In this document: piece by piece, positions 44,085-53,726 of the stretch
Layout of the letters: each line of letters opens with the position of its first letter
Position numbering within the stretch: position 1 is the stretch's first letter
Source of the DNA: Chitinophaga sp. S165
Lineage (GTDB): Bacteria; Bacteroidota; Bacteroidia; Chitinophagales; Chitinophagaceae
Assembly (NCBI RefSeq): GCF_003182155.1
Contig: NZ_QGTG01000002.1
Location: forward strand, 62,001-126,000
Length of the DNA stretch: 64,000 bases
Direction: 5' to 3'
The notes under the pieces: model-generated
The model's database searches: none
The model's input: only the letters and a program-made list of their open reading frames with translations
What the model was told of the DNA's origin: nothing
Position numbers and translations under genes: made by a program

Positions 44085-44849
44085 TTACAGGATCACTTCC
44101 AGGCCATCGTATGCCAGGGCCATGCCGGCAGGTAATTCTGCAGAAACCTCTTCATGCAGCCCTAACTGATGGCTGATGTGGGTAAAATACACCTGTGGGA
44201 TCTCCAGTTCACGTCCAATAGCAATAGCTTCATCCAGCGTAAAATGGGAGATATGTTTTTCTTTTCTCAGTGTATTGAGTACAAGCACTTTGGAGCCTCT
44301 GATCTTTTGTTTTTCCTCTTCGGCAATAAAATTGGCGTCTGTGATGTAGGTAAAATCATTAAAACGGAAACCCAGTACAGGCATCCGGTGATGCATAACA
44401 TTGATGGGAACAATATCCAAACCATTCACATTAAATGGTGCCGTACCAATGGTACGGAGGTTCAGTTCGGGGATGCCCGGATATTTCTGCTCTGTGAAGG
44501 CATATGAAAATTCATTACGGATCACCGTTTGGGTAAATTCCGTAGCGTAGATATCAATCGCTCTTTGCTGGAAATAATTAAAGGCGCGGATATCGTCCAT
44601 ACCTGCGATATGGTCTTTATGCGAATGGGTCACCAATACTGCCTCCAGGTGTTTCAGCCCTACCCGGAGCATCTGGTAACGGAAGTCGGGCGTGGTATCG
44701 ATCACGATATTCCCGGCAGGCGTATCAGATATCAGGATACTGCTGCGCAGGCGTTTATCTTTTGTATTGGCGGAGGTACATACCGGGCAGCTACAGGCAA
44801 TAACGGGTACGCCCTGTGAAGTGCCTGTTCCTAAAAAGGTTACTTTCAA
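44085..44849 (-). CDS. PhnP-like MBL-fold hydrolase
   Basis: The 254-residue metallo-beta-lactamase-fold protein shows the start FLGTGTSQGVPV, a Cys-rich CSCPVC loop typical of the PhnP-type structural zinc site, the metal motif VTHSHKDHIAG, a later NVMHHRMPV His and a final FTHISHQLG. It probably hydrolyses a phosphodiester or cyclic phosphate. In E. coli PhnP acts on cyclic ribose phosphates in phosphonate use, but no phn genes are here. It overlaps the upstream small gene by 4 bp. Confidence 0.88.
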   Translation of the reverse strand: MKVTFLGTGTSQGVPVIACSCPVCTSANTKDKRLRSSILISDTPAGNIVIDTTPDFRYQMLRVGLKHLEAVLVTHSHKDHIAGMDDIRAFNYFQQRAIDIYATEFTQTVIRNEFSYAFTEQKYPGIPELNLRTIGTAPFNVNGLDIVPINVMHHRMPVLGFRFNDFTYITDANFIAEEEKQKIRGSKVLVLNTLRKEKHISHFTLDEAIAIGRELEIPQVYFTHISHQLGLHEEVSAELPAGMALAYDGLEVIL

Positions 44850-45193
44850 TTCTCTGAAGGTTGTTCTGGTGAAGGTGGTAATGATGTCTCATCGGCGTTG
44901 TCAGCCGCTGCCGCAGCATCTGCCGCGTTCCTGTTTTCCACTATCTGTTTAAATAGTTTCAGCGATTCCGGCGAAAGCAGCGTTTCATCCAGCGCCATTG
45001 TGGAAAGTATATCAAGCAGGGTATTGATACGCCCTTCAAGATTCAGGAATTTATTGATAACAACCACCTTCTTGTGTTCAAGTACACAATAGCCGGAGTT
45101 GAACGTTCCCTTCTCGAAACGCAACTCGTACTTGGCCTCTGCAAAGATTTTTTCGAGGCGGGTCAGGTTATTGGGTGTGACTTTAAAGTTCAT
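44846..45193 (-). CDS. Conserved hypothetical protein
   Basis: The 115-residue soluble protein starts MNFKVTPNNLTRLEKIFAEA, followed by YELRFEKGTFNSGYCVLEHKKVVVINKFLN, a pattern I associate with small Bacteroidota proteins of unknown function next to porX. The last 25 residues are Ala/Asp/Pro-rich and likely disordered. It lies 31 bp after porX and overlaps the MBL gene by 4 bp, so it is part of that operon. Confidence 0.65.
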   Translation of the reverse strand: MNFKVTPNNLTRLEKIFAEAKYELRFEKGTFNSGYCVLEHKKVVVINKFLNLEGRINTLLDILSTMALDETLLSPESLKLFKQIVENRNAADAAAAADNADETSLPPSPEQPSEN

Positions 45194-45224
45194 TCAACAA
45201 AAATAAGGAAAAAGCCCGGAGTCC

Positions 45225-46778
45225 CTATTTACTCACCAGCCTCGCCACGGGTACGATCACTTCTTCCAGGGAAATACCGCCATGCTGGAAAGTATTCCGG
45301 TAAAAATTAACGAAGTAATTATAATTGTTCGGATAGCAGAGATAGCCATCCTCTTTGGCGAAGATGTAAGAAGAATTCACATTCGGCCTCGGTAGCCCTG
45401 CTTCTTTTGGATCGCGGAAAGCCAGCACTTCCTTCGCATCGTAATTCAGGTTACGGCCATGTTTATACCGGAGGTTCGTAGTGGTCTGTTTGTCGCCGAT
45501 CACCTTTACAGGCGTTTTCACCCTCACGTTACCGTGATCTGTTGCTACGATAAGATTGATCTTTTTATCGGCCAGCCTGCGAAGGGCCTGATGCAGCGGA
45601 GAGTGCTCAAACCAGCTGGCGGTGATAGAACGGTAAGACATTTCATCCGCTGCCAGTTCTTTCAGTACTTCCATTTCCGTACGGGCATGGCTGAGCATGT
45701 CCACGAAGTTGTATACGATCACATTGATCGGGTAAGACATCAGGTTATGAACATTGTTGACCAGATGCTGTCCGTCATTATGGGTGGTCACCTTAGTATA
45801 AGAGAAGCGGCTATCCATTTTCAGGCGGCGGAGCTGATCGGCAAAGAAAGTCTCTTCGTGCAGGTTCTTCCCTCCTTCCTCATCATCATTTTTCCATTCT
45901 TCCGGAAAGCGCTGCTCGATATCGATCGGCAGCAGACCTGAAAAGATGGCATTACGGCTGTATTGGGTAGAGGTAGGCAGGATACTGTAAAATGTATCTT
46001 CCTGGACCAGGCGAAACGATTCCAGGAAAATAGGCAGTATAGCCTTCCACTGGTCCCAGCGGAGGTTATCTATTATAATGATGAAATTAGGCACTTCACT
46101 ATCCAGGGCGGGAAGGATCTTGTCCCGGAACAGGGTGTGAGACATGACCGGCGCTTCTTTCGCCTTCGGATTTACCCAGCTGGCATAGTTCCGGCTGATG
46201 AATTTGGCGAACTCAGTATTGGCCTCGGCTTTCTGGGAGTTCAGCACTTCCAGCATTTCCGGACTGTTGGTTTTACCCATTTCCATTTCCCAGTACACCA
46301 GCTTTTTATAGATATCCATCCACTCGTTATAGTCCGGATTGGAATTCAGGGCCATAAAGAGTGTACGGAACTGTTGCTGATAGGCAATGGTGGTCTTTTC
46401 GGCCACCAGGCGTTTATTATCAATGATCTTTTTCAGAGAAAGGAGCACCTGGTTAGGGTTTACCGGCTTAATAAGGTAATCGGTGATCTGGGAACCGATC
46501 GCATCGTCCATCACATTTTCCGCTTCATTCTTGGTGATCATGACCACAGGGATCTGCTGATCGATCTCCTTGATCTTTCCCAGGGTTTCCAAACCAGTTA
46601 TACCCGGCATAGATTCATCCAGCAACACGACATCCACCACCTGGTCACGCAGGAACTCAAGGGCGTCGTACCCATTGGTAAGGGCTGATACTTTATAACC
46701 CTTTGTTTCCAGGAACATGATCTGTGATTTCAGCGACTCTATTTCATCATCTACCCAAAGTATATTTATTTGACTCAT
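45225..46778 (-). CDS. porX: PorX: response regulator fused to a PglZ phosphatase domain
   Basis: The 517-residue protein has an N-terminal receiver domain (phospho-acceptor Asp54 in VVLLDESMPGI), a helical linker and an alkaline-phosphatase-type PglZ domain. The latter shows the metal and catalytic elements IIIDNLRWDQW, ILPTSTQYSRNAIFSG with a likely nucleophile Thr, the MLSHARTEM His region and VATDHGNVRV. PorX controls and interacts with the type IX secretion system, usually together with the kinase PorY. In this window no porY-like kinase is next to it. The gene is divergent from the HD-domain gene and leads a minus-strand operon. Confidence 0.95.
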   Translation of the reverse strand: MSQINILWVDDEIESLKSQIMFLETKGYKVSALTNGYDALEFLRDQVVDVVLLDESMPGITGLETLGKIKEIDQQIPVVMITKNEAENVMDDAIGSQITDYLIKPVNPNQVLLSLKKIIDNKRLVAEKTTIAYQQQFRTLFMALNSNPDYNEWMDIYKKLVYWEMEMGKTNSPEMLEVLNSQKAEANTEFAKFISRNYASWVNPKAKEAPVMSHTLFRDKILPALDSEVPNFIIIIDNLRWDQWKAILPIFLESFRLVQEDTFYSILPTSTQYSRNAIFSGLLPIDIEQRFPEEWKNDDEEGGKNLHEETFFADQLRRLKMDSRFSYTKVTTHNDGQHLVNNVHNLMSYPINVIVYNFVDMLSHARTEMEVLKELAADEMSYRSITASWFEHSPLHQALRRLADKKINLIVATDHGNVRVKTPVKVIGDKQTTTNLRYKHGRNLNYDAKEVLAFRDPKEAGLPRPNVNSSYIFAKEDGYLCYPNNYNYFVNFYRNTFQHGGISLEEVIVPVARLVSK

Positions 46779-47042
46779 TCAAGTAAAGTGTTTATGATAA
46801 AGTAAATTATAGTTGGCAGTGGCAACTATCGTACTCAAGTTACCATTCTATTTTGTCAAAAACCGTTCCCGGCAGCCGCAGCGGACACAATAAATTGTTA
46901 AAAAACAACATGTTCCATTGCCAGTTTCCAGATATTAATAATTTCGATCATAAAAATAGGGAAAATAGCGTGGAACATAGGGGGATTCCTCTCGGTCTGC
47001 GTCTATACATTAGAAAAAGTTACAGATAATAATTCCTTAACG

Positions 47043-47050
47043 TAGCTTTG
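47043..47050 (+). promoter_or_regulatory. Putative -7 element of the HD-domain gene (TAGCTTTG)
   Basis: An exact TAnnTTTG lies 22 bp upstream of the start. An AAAGGAGAA Shine-Dalgarno-like stretch follows at 47058-47066. Confidence 0.5.
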
Positions 47051-47072
47051 TCTAGCTAAAGGAGAACGGTAA

Positions 47073-48299
47073 ATGGCAGAACGCAAGCGTAAAATTGTGA
47101 ACGATCCGGTATATGGTTTTATTACGATTGACCATCCGTTGATCTTTACATTAATTTCCCATCCTTACTATCAGCGCCTGCGCAGGATCCATCAGATGGC
47201 GCTGGCGCATCTGGTTTATCCAGGCGCAATGCATACCCGTTTTCATCATAGCATGGGCGCTTATCACCTGATGTGTTTTGCGTTGCTGGAGTTAAAGGCG
47301 AAGGGCGTACACATTACGGCAGAGGAAGAGGTTGCTGCAAAGATGGCCATACTTTTGCATGATATAGGGCACGGACCTTATTCCCATGCGCTGGAAAACG
47401 GCATTATAGAAGGGGTGTCCCATGAAAAGATCAGCCAGTGGCTGATGGAAGAGCTGAACAGGGAGATGGACGGGGCGCTGACACTGACGATAGAGATCTT
47501 TAACGGACGTTATCATAAAACTTTTCTGCACCAACTGGTTTCCAGCCAGTTAGATGTAGACAGGATGGATTACCTGAACAGGGACAGCTTTTATACGGGC
47601 GTTTCCGAAGGGGTGATCGGGTACGATAGGATAATTAAGATGCTGACAGTACACCGTGACGAACTCATGGTGGAAGAGAAGGGGATCTATTCGATAGAAA
47701 AGTTCATCGTAGCACGCCGCCTGATGTACTGGCAGGTATACCTGCACAAAACAGTGCTGAGTGCTGAGAATATGTTGGTTAAGATACTGTGCAGGGCAAA
47801 GGAACTCGCATTACAGGGCGTTTCCCTGTTCGCTTCGCCGGCTTTACAGTACTTCCTCTATCATACTATCACGGCGGCCAACTTTGAACGGGAACCGGAA
47901 TGCCTGCGGCAGTTCTGTTTGCTGGATGATTATGATATCATGGGCGCCATCAAGGTTTGGTCGCAACATCCTGATAAGATATTATCGCTGCTTTGTAACT
48001 GGCTCATTAACAGAAATTTATTTAAATGCATACTGAGTAATGAAGCTTTTGATGCCGATAGTATCCATCTCCTGAAGCAAAAGGTACAACAGGCATACGG
48101 CATTAGTGGGAAAGACCTGGACTATTTTGTGTTTACGGGAACGGCTTGTCTCAGTGCATATAATGTGAATAACGAGAAGATCAATATTCTTTTCAAGGAT
48201 GGAACTGTAAAAGACATTTCCTCCATCGATAATGCACTGGTTAGTCATACGCTGGCTATACCCGTAAAAAAATTCTACATTTGTCATCCAAAAATCTGA
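47073..48299 (+). CDS. HD-domain phosphohydrolase (SAMHD1/dGTPase-like)
   Basis: The 408-residue protein has the dNTPase/HD signature: YQRLRRIHQMALAHLVYPGAMHTRFHHSMG with the first His, then ILLHDIGHGPYSHALE (HD pair), and a later SSQLDVDRMDYLNRD. The first motif and QLDVDRMDYL are typical of SAMHD1-like and dGTP triphosphohydrolase-related proteins. The product may cleave dNTPs or another nucleotide. The C-terminal ~130 residues are not recognised. It precedes lpxD by 99 bp and is divergent from porX. Confidence 0.88.
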   Translation: MAERKRKIVNDPVYGFITIDHPLIFTLISHPYYQRLRRIHQMALAHLVYPGAMHTRFHHSMGAYHLMCFALLELKAKGVHITAEEEVAAKMAILLHDIGHGPYSHALENGIIEGVSHEKISQWLMEELNREMDGALTLTIEIFNGRYHKTFLHQLVSSQLDVDRMDYLNRDSFYTGVSEGVIGYDRIIKMLTVHRDELMVEEKGIYSIEKFIVARRLMYWQVYLHKTVLSAENMLVKILCRAKELALQGVSLFASPALQYFLYHTITAANFEREPECLRQFCLLDDYDIMGAIKVWSQHPDKILSLLCNWLINRNLFKCILSNEAFDADSIHLLKQKVQQAYGISGKDLDYFVFTGTACLSAYNVNNEKINILFKDGTVKDISSIDNALVSHTLAIPVKKFYICHPKI

Positions 48300-48398
48300 T
48301 GAATGGCTAATTATCAATTACAAATTCCGGAAATGCGAGTTGTGGGATAGGTAAAAATGATAGCTGGTCAGATCGGGTAACATTATTAATTAATAACT

Positions 48399-49448
48399 AT
48401 GCAGTTTAGCGCATTACAATTGGCTACCATGCTGGATGGTAAGCTGGAAGGCAACCCGGACGTAAAAGTGAGCAACATCGCCAAGATAGAAGAGGCGGGT
48501 GAAGGGATGCTCAGTTTCATTGCCAATCCTAAATACGAAGAGTTCATTTATACTACCAATGCTTCGATACTGATAGTGAATGAGAGCCTTGTAACGGAAA
48601 AACCTGTTAAGTCAACACTGATCAGGGTGAAGGACGCTTATAGCAGCTTTGCCCTTCTCCTGGAAAAATATAAACAGATGGTGGGTAATAAGACCGGCAT
48701 TCAGCAGCCGTCCTTTGTTCCTGCATCTGTAAAAGTTGGTCAGAATGTCTTCATTGGCGCTTTTGCCTACCTGGGAGAGAATGTGGTGCTTGGAAACAAT
48801 GTGAAGATATACCCTGGCGTATACCTCGGCGATAATGTGACCGTGAAAGATGATACTGTCATCTTCCCTGGCGTGAAAGTATATGACAATTGTATACTGG
48901 GTAGCCGTGTTATACTGCATGCCGGTTGTGTGATAGGCGGAGATGGTTTCGGCTTCGCACCGCAACCCGATGGAACATACAAGAAAGTGCCTCAGATCGG
49001 TAATGTGATCATTCATGATGATGTGGAAATCGGGGCTAATACTACCATAGACCGTGCTACAATGGGTTCTACCATCATCCGTCAGGGTGTAAAACTGGAT
49101 AACCTTATCCAGATAGCGCACAACGTGGATGTGGACACCAACAGTGTAATTGCGGCACAGACCGGTATTTCCGGCAGCACTAAGATCGGCAAGAACTGTG
49201 TGATAGGCGGACAGGTCGGCCTGGTTGGACATATCCAGCTGGCTGACGGTACCAAGATCAATGCACAGAGCGGCCTGTCAAAATCTATTACGGAACCCAA
49301 TACAGCCCTGATGGGATCACCGGCTTTTGATTATAAAAGTTCGCTGAAAAGTCAGGCAATTTTTAGAAATTTGCCCGATCTCGAAAAACGTGTGAAGGAA
49401 TTGGAAGACATGGTAAAACAACTGCTTTCCGTGCGGGAAGGTGTTTGA
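48399..49448 (+). CDS. lpxD: UDP-3-O-(3-hydroxyacyl)glucosamine N-acyltransferase
   Basis: The 349-residue protein has an N-terminal uridine-binding domain (about 1-100), then the left-handed parallel beta-helix of hexapeptide repeats (about 100-310, e.g. VFIGAFAYLGENVVLGNNV) and a C-terminal helical tail with FRNLPDLEKRVKELE. The catalytic His is likely in the LIQIAHNV motif. It adds the second acyl chain in lipid A synthesis, after LpxC. It is followed directly by lpxC/fabZ. Confidence 0.96.
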   Translation: MQFSALQLATMLDGKLEGNPDVKVSNIAKIEEAGEGMLSFIANPKYEEFIYTTNASILIVNESLVTEKPVKSTLIRVKDAYSSFALLLEKYKQMVGNKTGIQQPSFVPASVKVGQNVFIGAFAYLGENVVLGNNVKIYPGVYLGDNVTVKDDTVIFPGVKVYDNCILGSRVILHAGCVIGGDGFGFAPQPDGTYKKVPQIGNVIIHDDVEIGANTTIDRATMGSTIIRQGVKLDNLIQIAHNVDVDTNSVIAAQTGISGSTKIGKNCVIGGQVGLVGHIQLADGTKINAQSGLSKSITEPNTALMGSPAFDYKSSLKSQAIFRNLPDLEKRVKELEDMVKQLLSVREGV

Positions 49449-49479
49449 TGAACAAAGGGATAAACAGTTTAAAAAAAAT

Positions 49480-50895
49480 ATGGATAATCAACAGTCGTCT
49501 AACCAACACACGATAAAAGACCCAGTAACTATATCGGGTGTTGGTTTACACACAGGTGCACATGTAAACATGACCCTGAAGCCGGCTACTCCCGGTTATG
49601 GTATTAAATTTCAGCGTGTCGATCTACCTGAACAACCTGTAGTTAAAGCCGATGTCGATTATGTCGTAGATACTGCACGCAGTACTACCCTCGAACACAA
49701 CGGCGCCCGCGTAAGTACGATCGAACATATTATGGCAGCCCTGGTAGGTACCGGAGTTGATAACGTACACATCGAAATAGACGGTCCTGAGATCCCTATT
49801 ATGGATGGTAGCTCCTACCCTTTTATCCAGAAAATAGAGGAAGCAGGTATTGCAGAGCAGGACGCCAAGAAGGTATGGTATTCTATCGATACCAACATCA
49901 CTTACTACGACGACAAAAAGAATGTAGAAATGGTAGCGCTGCCTGCAGTAGACTACCGCATTACCTGTCTGATCGATTTTAATTCTCCCATATTAGGTAC
50001 ACAGCACGCTAACCTTAACAGTCTGCAGGACTTCAAAGAGGAAGTAGCGCCCTGCCGTACGTTCGTGTTCCTGCATGAACTGGAATACCTGATCTCCAAC
50101 AACCTGATCAAAGGCGGCGATATCAATAACGCTATCGTGATCGTGGATAAAGCGGTAACTGAAGAACAACTGGGGCACCTGGCCAAAGTGTTTAACCGTG
50201 AACATATCAGCGTAGCACAGAGAGAAGGTATCCTGAATAATATACAGCTTCACTTCCCGAATGAACCAGCCCGTCATAAGCTGCTGGACATCGTTGGTGA
50301 CCTGGCGCTGGTAGGCGTTCCGATTAAGGCGCATATCATCGCAAACCGTCCGGGACATGCTTCAAATGTGGAGTTTGCCCGTAAGATCAAGCAATATATC
50401 AAAAAGAACAAGCACATTAAAGATGTGCCTGTATATGATCCTAGTAAACCAGCTATCTTTGATCTGCCACGTATTGAAAGAACGCTGCCGCATCGTTATC
50501 CGATGCTGCTGGTAGATAAAATCATCGATCTTACCGATTCACAGGTAGTAGGTATCAAAAACGTCACCTTCAACGAGTACTTCTTCCAGGGCCACTTCCC
50601 CAGTAATCCGGTTATGCCGGGCGTATTGCAGGTAGAGGCGCTGGCACAATGTGGAGGTATTCTAGCACTCAACACTGTCCCTGATCCTCAGAATTACGAT
50701 ACCTATTTTATCAAAATCGACAACTGTAAGTTCAAGCAGAAAGTATTTCCAGGAGATACAATGATCCTGAAGATGGAATTGCTGAGCCCCATCAGAAGAG
50801 GCATAGTAGAAATGAGAGGAACCGTATTTGTAGGTAACAAAGTAGTAACTGAAGGTGACCTGACCGCTCAAATCATTAAAACAAGAGAAAGCTAA
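49480..50895 (+). CDS. lpxC/fabZ: Bifunctional LpxC/FabZ
   Basis: The start at 49480 (MDNQQSSNQHTIK) fits the LpxC domain; a GTG at 49441 lies within lpxD. Residues about 10-300 are LpxC, a zinc deacetylase with its metal His in STIEHIMAAL and later HDxxxD-type residues replaced in this subfamily by the GDLALVG region. Residues about 325-471 are FabZ, a hot-dog dehydratase with the catalytic GHFPSNPVMPGVLQVEA segment. The fusion joins UDP-3-O-acyl-GlcNAc deacetylation to the beta-hydroxyacyl-ACP dehydratase and is common in Bacteroidota. Confidence 0.97.
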   Translation: MDNQQSSNQHTIKDPVTISGVGLHTGAHVNMTLKPATPGYGIKFQRVDLPEQPVVKADVDYVVDTARSTTLEHNGARVSTIEHIMAALVGTGVDNVHIEIDGPEIPIMDGSSYPFIQKIEEAGIAEQDAKKVWYSIDTNITYYDDKKNVEMVALPAVDYRITCLIDFNSPILGTQHANLNSLQDFKEEVAPCRTFVFLHELEYLISNNLIKGGDINNAIVIVDKAVTEEQLGHLAKVFNREHISVAQREGILNNIQLHFPNEPARHKLLDIVGDLALVGVPIKAHIIANRPGHASNVEFARKIKQYIKKNKHIKDVPVYDPSKPAIFDLPRIERTLPHRYPMLLVDKIIDLTDSQVVGIKNVTFNEYFFQGHFPSNPVMPGVLQVEALAQCGGILALNTVPDPQNYDTYFIKIDNCKFKQKVFPGDTMILKMELLSPIRRGIVEMRGTVFVGNKVVTEGDLTAQIIKTRES

Positions 50896-50904
50896 AAAAT
50901 AGCA

Positions 50905-51699
50905 ATGATCCATCCGCTTACTTACATTCACCCGGACGCCAAGGTTGCGCCAAACGTAAAGATCGATCCGTTCACTGTCATTCACAAAAATGTTGAAATT
51001 GGAGACGGCACATGGATCGGCTCTAATGTCACCATTATGGAAGGCGCGAGGATCGGTAAGAACTGCCGTATCTTTCCCGGGGCTGTAATTTCCGCCATTC
51101 CGCAAGACCTGAAATTTGCAGGCGAAGAAACCACAACTGAAATCGGAGACAACACCACCATCAGAGAGTACGTAACCATAAACAGAGGAACCAAGGACAA
51201 ATGGAAAACCACGATCGGCAACAACTGTCTGATCATGGCCTACAGCCATATTGCACACGATTGTGAAGTGGGCAATTACTGTGTATTTTCCAACAATACC
51301 ACCCTGGCAGGTCATATTACCGTGGGCGACCACGTAGTACTGGCGGGTATGGTAGCCGTTCAGCAGTTCTGTAAAATAGGCGCACACGCCTTTGTTACAG
51401 GAGGTTCCCTCGTGAGAAAGGATGTACCGCCTTATGTAAAAGCAGCACGCGAACCGCTATCTTACGTAGGTGTGAATTCCATCGGTCTGAAAAGAAGAGG
51501 TTTCTCTCTCGAAAAGATCAATCACGTATTGGATATTTACCGCATTATATTCGTGAAAGGATACAAGCTGTCAAAAGCGATCAGTATCATAGAAGCTGAA
51601 TATCCTGCCACCGATGAAAGGGATGAAATACTCTCCTTCATCCGCGAATCTGGCAGGGGCATTATGAAAGGTTATACGTCACTAGCCGGCGACGAATGA
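50905..51699 (+). CDS. lpxA: UDP-N-acetylglucosamine acyltransferase
   Basis: The 264-residue trimeric acyltransferase has a hexapeptide-repeat beta-helix (residues about 1-185) and a C-terminal helical domain. The catalytic His is likely in LIMAYSHIAHDC. It carries out the first committed step of lipid A synthesis, moving a hydroxyacyl chain from ACP to UDP-GlcNAc. Its stop overlaps the start of the ABC ATPase gene by 4 bp. Confidence 0.97.
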   Translation: MIHPLTYIHPDAKVAPNVKIDPFTVIHKNVEIGDGTWIGSNVTIMEGARIGKNCRIFPGAVISAIPQDLKFAGEETTTEIGDNTTIREYVTINRGTKDKWKTTIGNNCLIMAYSHIAHDCEVGNYCVFSNNTTLAGHITVGDHVVLAGMVAVQQFCKIGAHAFVTGGSLVRKDVPPYVKAAREPLSYVGVNSIGLKRRGFSLEKINHVLDIYRIIFVKGYKLSKAISIIEAEYPATDERDEILSFIRESGRGIMKGYTSLAGDE

Positions 51700-52313
51700 A
51701 AATAACACTTCACCAGACAGGCAAACGTTTTAACTACGACTGGATATTCCGTCGTGTATCCGCTACTTTCGAAGCTGGCGGAAGATATGCCATACTGGGT
51801 CCCAATGGCTCGGGAAAATCAACTCTATTACAGGTTATCAGCGGCCACCTGCATCACAATGAAGGTACCGTTACTTATAGCACACCGGAAGAACTGCTCA
51901 ATACTGATCAGTTTTTCCGGCATTGTGCCATTGCTGCTCCCTATCTCGAACTGATAGAAGAATTTACGCTTGCAGAAAGCCTGCAATTCCATCTTCAGTT
52001 CAAACAATTCATTCCTTCCATCACTCCCGCAGATGCTGTTGCCCTGGTGGGCCTGGAGAAATCCATGAACAAACAGATCCGCTATTTCTCATCCGGCATG
52101 AAACAGAGACTGAAACTGGCCCTGACCATTTTCTCTGATGTACCCGTGCTGTTGCTGGATGAGCCTTGCACCAACCTGGATGCAGCAGGTATTCAACTCT
52201 ATCAGCAACTTATTACAGATTATAGCGGGGACCGCCTTATTATTGTCAGTTCCAATGATGAACAGGAATATTTCATGTGTCCCAATCACATCAGGATACA
52301 GGATTATAAATAG
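51696..52313 (+). CDS. Solitary ABC transporter ATP-binding protein
   Basis: The 205-residue ATPase has Walker A GPNGSGKST, the signature FSSGMKQRLKLAL and Walker B VLLLDEPCTNLD. In the H-loop position the sequence is IIVSSNDEQEY, so the usual switch His is replaced by Asn. The start overlaps the lpxA stop by 4 bp (ATGA). No permease gene is next to it. It could power an unlinked permease, possibly for an envelope lipid or heme; this is inference from its place after lpxA. Confidence 0.85.
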   Translation: MKITLHQTGKRFNYDWIFRRVSATFEAGGRYAILGPNGSGKSTLLQVISGHLHHNEGTVTYSTPEELLNTDQFFRHCAIAAPYLELIEEFTLAESLQFHLQFKQFIPSITPADAVALVGLEKSMNKQIRYFSSGMKQRLKLALTIFSDVPVLLLDEPCTNLDAAGIQLYQQLITDYSGDRLIIVSSNDEQEYFMCPNHIRIQDYK

Positions 52314-52359
52314 CGCCCGCTTAACGTGGTTGCAACAACCTGTCGTAGATCTTGTTTCT

Positions 52360-52367
52360 TATTTTTG
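52360..52367 (+). promoter_or_regulatory. Putative -7 element of the Atg22-type MFS gene (TATTTTTG)
   Basis: A TAnnTTTG match lies 22 bp upstream of the start. The -33 is not convincing. Confidence 0.35.
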
Positions 52368-52389
52368 ATCATCAACTTATTTACTATAT

Positions 52390-53691
52390 ATGCAAACTGC
52401 CAGTAAAAAAGTAATCAATGGCTGGGCAATGTATGACTGGGCTAACTCAGTGTACAACCTGGTAATTACCACCACTTTTTTTCCTATTTATTTTACTACC
52501 ATTACGAGATCTGATGCGAATGGCGACAATGTAACCTTCTTCGGAAAATCTTTCGTAAACTCTGCCCTGTATGACTACTCTATGGCCGCCGCCTTTATAC
52601 TGGCAGCTTTATTGTCTCCCATACTTTCCTCCATAGCAGATACAAGAGGCAATAAGAAAAGGTATCTCATGCTTTTCACCTGGCTCGGCGGATTAAGCTG
52701 CTGCGCTTTGTTTAATTTCAAAGGACCTGATCCCAATGTTGAATATGGAGCGATCTTCTTCATACTTGCCACACTGGGATATTGCGGCGGACTGGTTTTC
52801 TATAATTCTTATCTGCCCGAAATAGCTGTTGTCGAAGACCGTGACCGTATCAGTGCCAAAGGCTTTGCAATGGGCTATATAGGCAGCGTGATACTCCAGC
52901 TGATCGGCTTTGCATTAGTTGTAGTAAAACCATTCGGTATGGCGGACGATATGCCTGTTCGCCTCACCTTCCTGCTGGTGGGACTCTGGTGGATCGGTTT
53001 TGCACAGATCACCTTTTTACGTCTGCCTAAATCCAGGGCTACCATTCAGGAACATAGCTCAAGTGTATTAACTGAAGGCTTCAGAGAGATCAGGAAAGTT
53101 TATGCGCAGGTGAAGAATATGCCGGTATTAAAAAGATTCCTGCGTGGCTTCTTCTTTTACAGTATGGGTGTTCAGACTGTAATGATGGCTGCTACCATCT
53201 TCGGTAGCCAGGAACTCGGATTACCTTCCGATAAGCTGATCATATCCGTAGTAGCTATCCAGATCGTCGCTGTACTGGGAGCCTGGGGAATGGCCAGATT
53301 GTCCGGCAAGTTTGGTAACCTTCCGGTGTTAATGATCGTAATTATTCTGTGGATCGCCATTTGCCTGGCGGGATACCGTATGCAGACTGCGACAGACTTT
53401 TATATGCTGGCAGTGGCAGTAGGACTGGTAATGGGTGGCGTACAGTCTCTCAGTCGTTCTACCTACGCCAAACTGATGCCCGAAACAGAAGATACTGCGT
53501 CTTTCTTCAGCTACTATGATGTAGTGGAGAAATTATCCATTGCTATCGGATTGATCACTTTCGGTTATATCCATGAAATGACAGGCAGCATGCGTAATTC
53601 TGTGCTGGCGCTGATAGTGTTCTTCCTTATAGGCTTGCTCTGGCTGTATGCCGCATTGCAAAAACAAAAAAGACTGGCAGCAGGAAACTGA
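52390..53691 (+). CDS. MFS transporter, Atg22/UMF1 type
   Basis: The 433-residue membrane protein starts INGWAMYDWANSVYNLVITTTFFPIYF, the mark of the UMF1/Atg22-like group, and has about 12 helices. Fungal Atg22 exports amino acids from the vacuole. Bacterial members are uncharacterised. It is 76 bp after the ABC ATPase gene. Confidence 0.9.
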   Translation: MQTASKKVINGWAMYDWANSVYNLVITTTFFPIYFTTITRSDANGDNVTFFGKSFVNSALYDYSMAAAFILAALLSPILSSIADTRGNKKRYLMLFTWLGGLSCCALFNFKGPDPNVEYGAIFFILATLGYCGGLVFYNSYLPEIAVVEDRDRISAKGFAMGYIGSVILQLIGFALVVVKPFGMADDMPVRLTFLLVGLWWIGFAQITFLRLPKSRATIQEHSSSVLTEGFREIRKVYAQVKNMPVLKRFLRGFFFYSMGVQTVMMAATIFGSQELGLPSDKLIISVVAIQIVAVLGAWGMARLSGKFGNLPVLMIVIILWIAICLAGYRMQTATDFYMLAVAVGLVMGGVQSLSRSTYAKLMPETEDTASFFSYYDVVEKLSIAIGLITFGYIHEMTGSMRNSVLALIVFFLIGLLWLYAALQKQKRLAAGN

Positions 53692-53726
53692 AATTCCCGA
53701 ACTTCAGTAAGCAAAATGATCCGATC

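Noticed and set aside
45963..46688. 241-residue plus-strand ORF opposite porX
   Set aside because: It lies wholly antisense to the conserved porX coding frame and shows no domain; long shadow frames are expected in such genes.
49480..50895. LpxC/FabZ fusion as a novelty
   Set aside because: This fusion is well known throughout Bacteroidota.
50662..51387. 241-residue minus-strand ORF opposite lpxC/fabZ and lpxA
   Set aside because: It spans two conserved genes in antisense and has no recognisable features.
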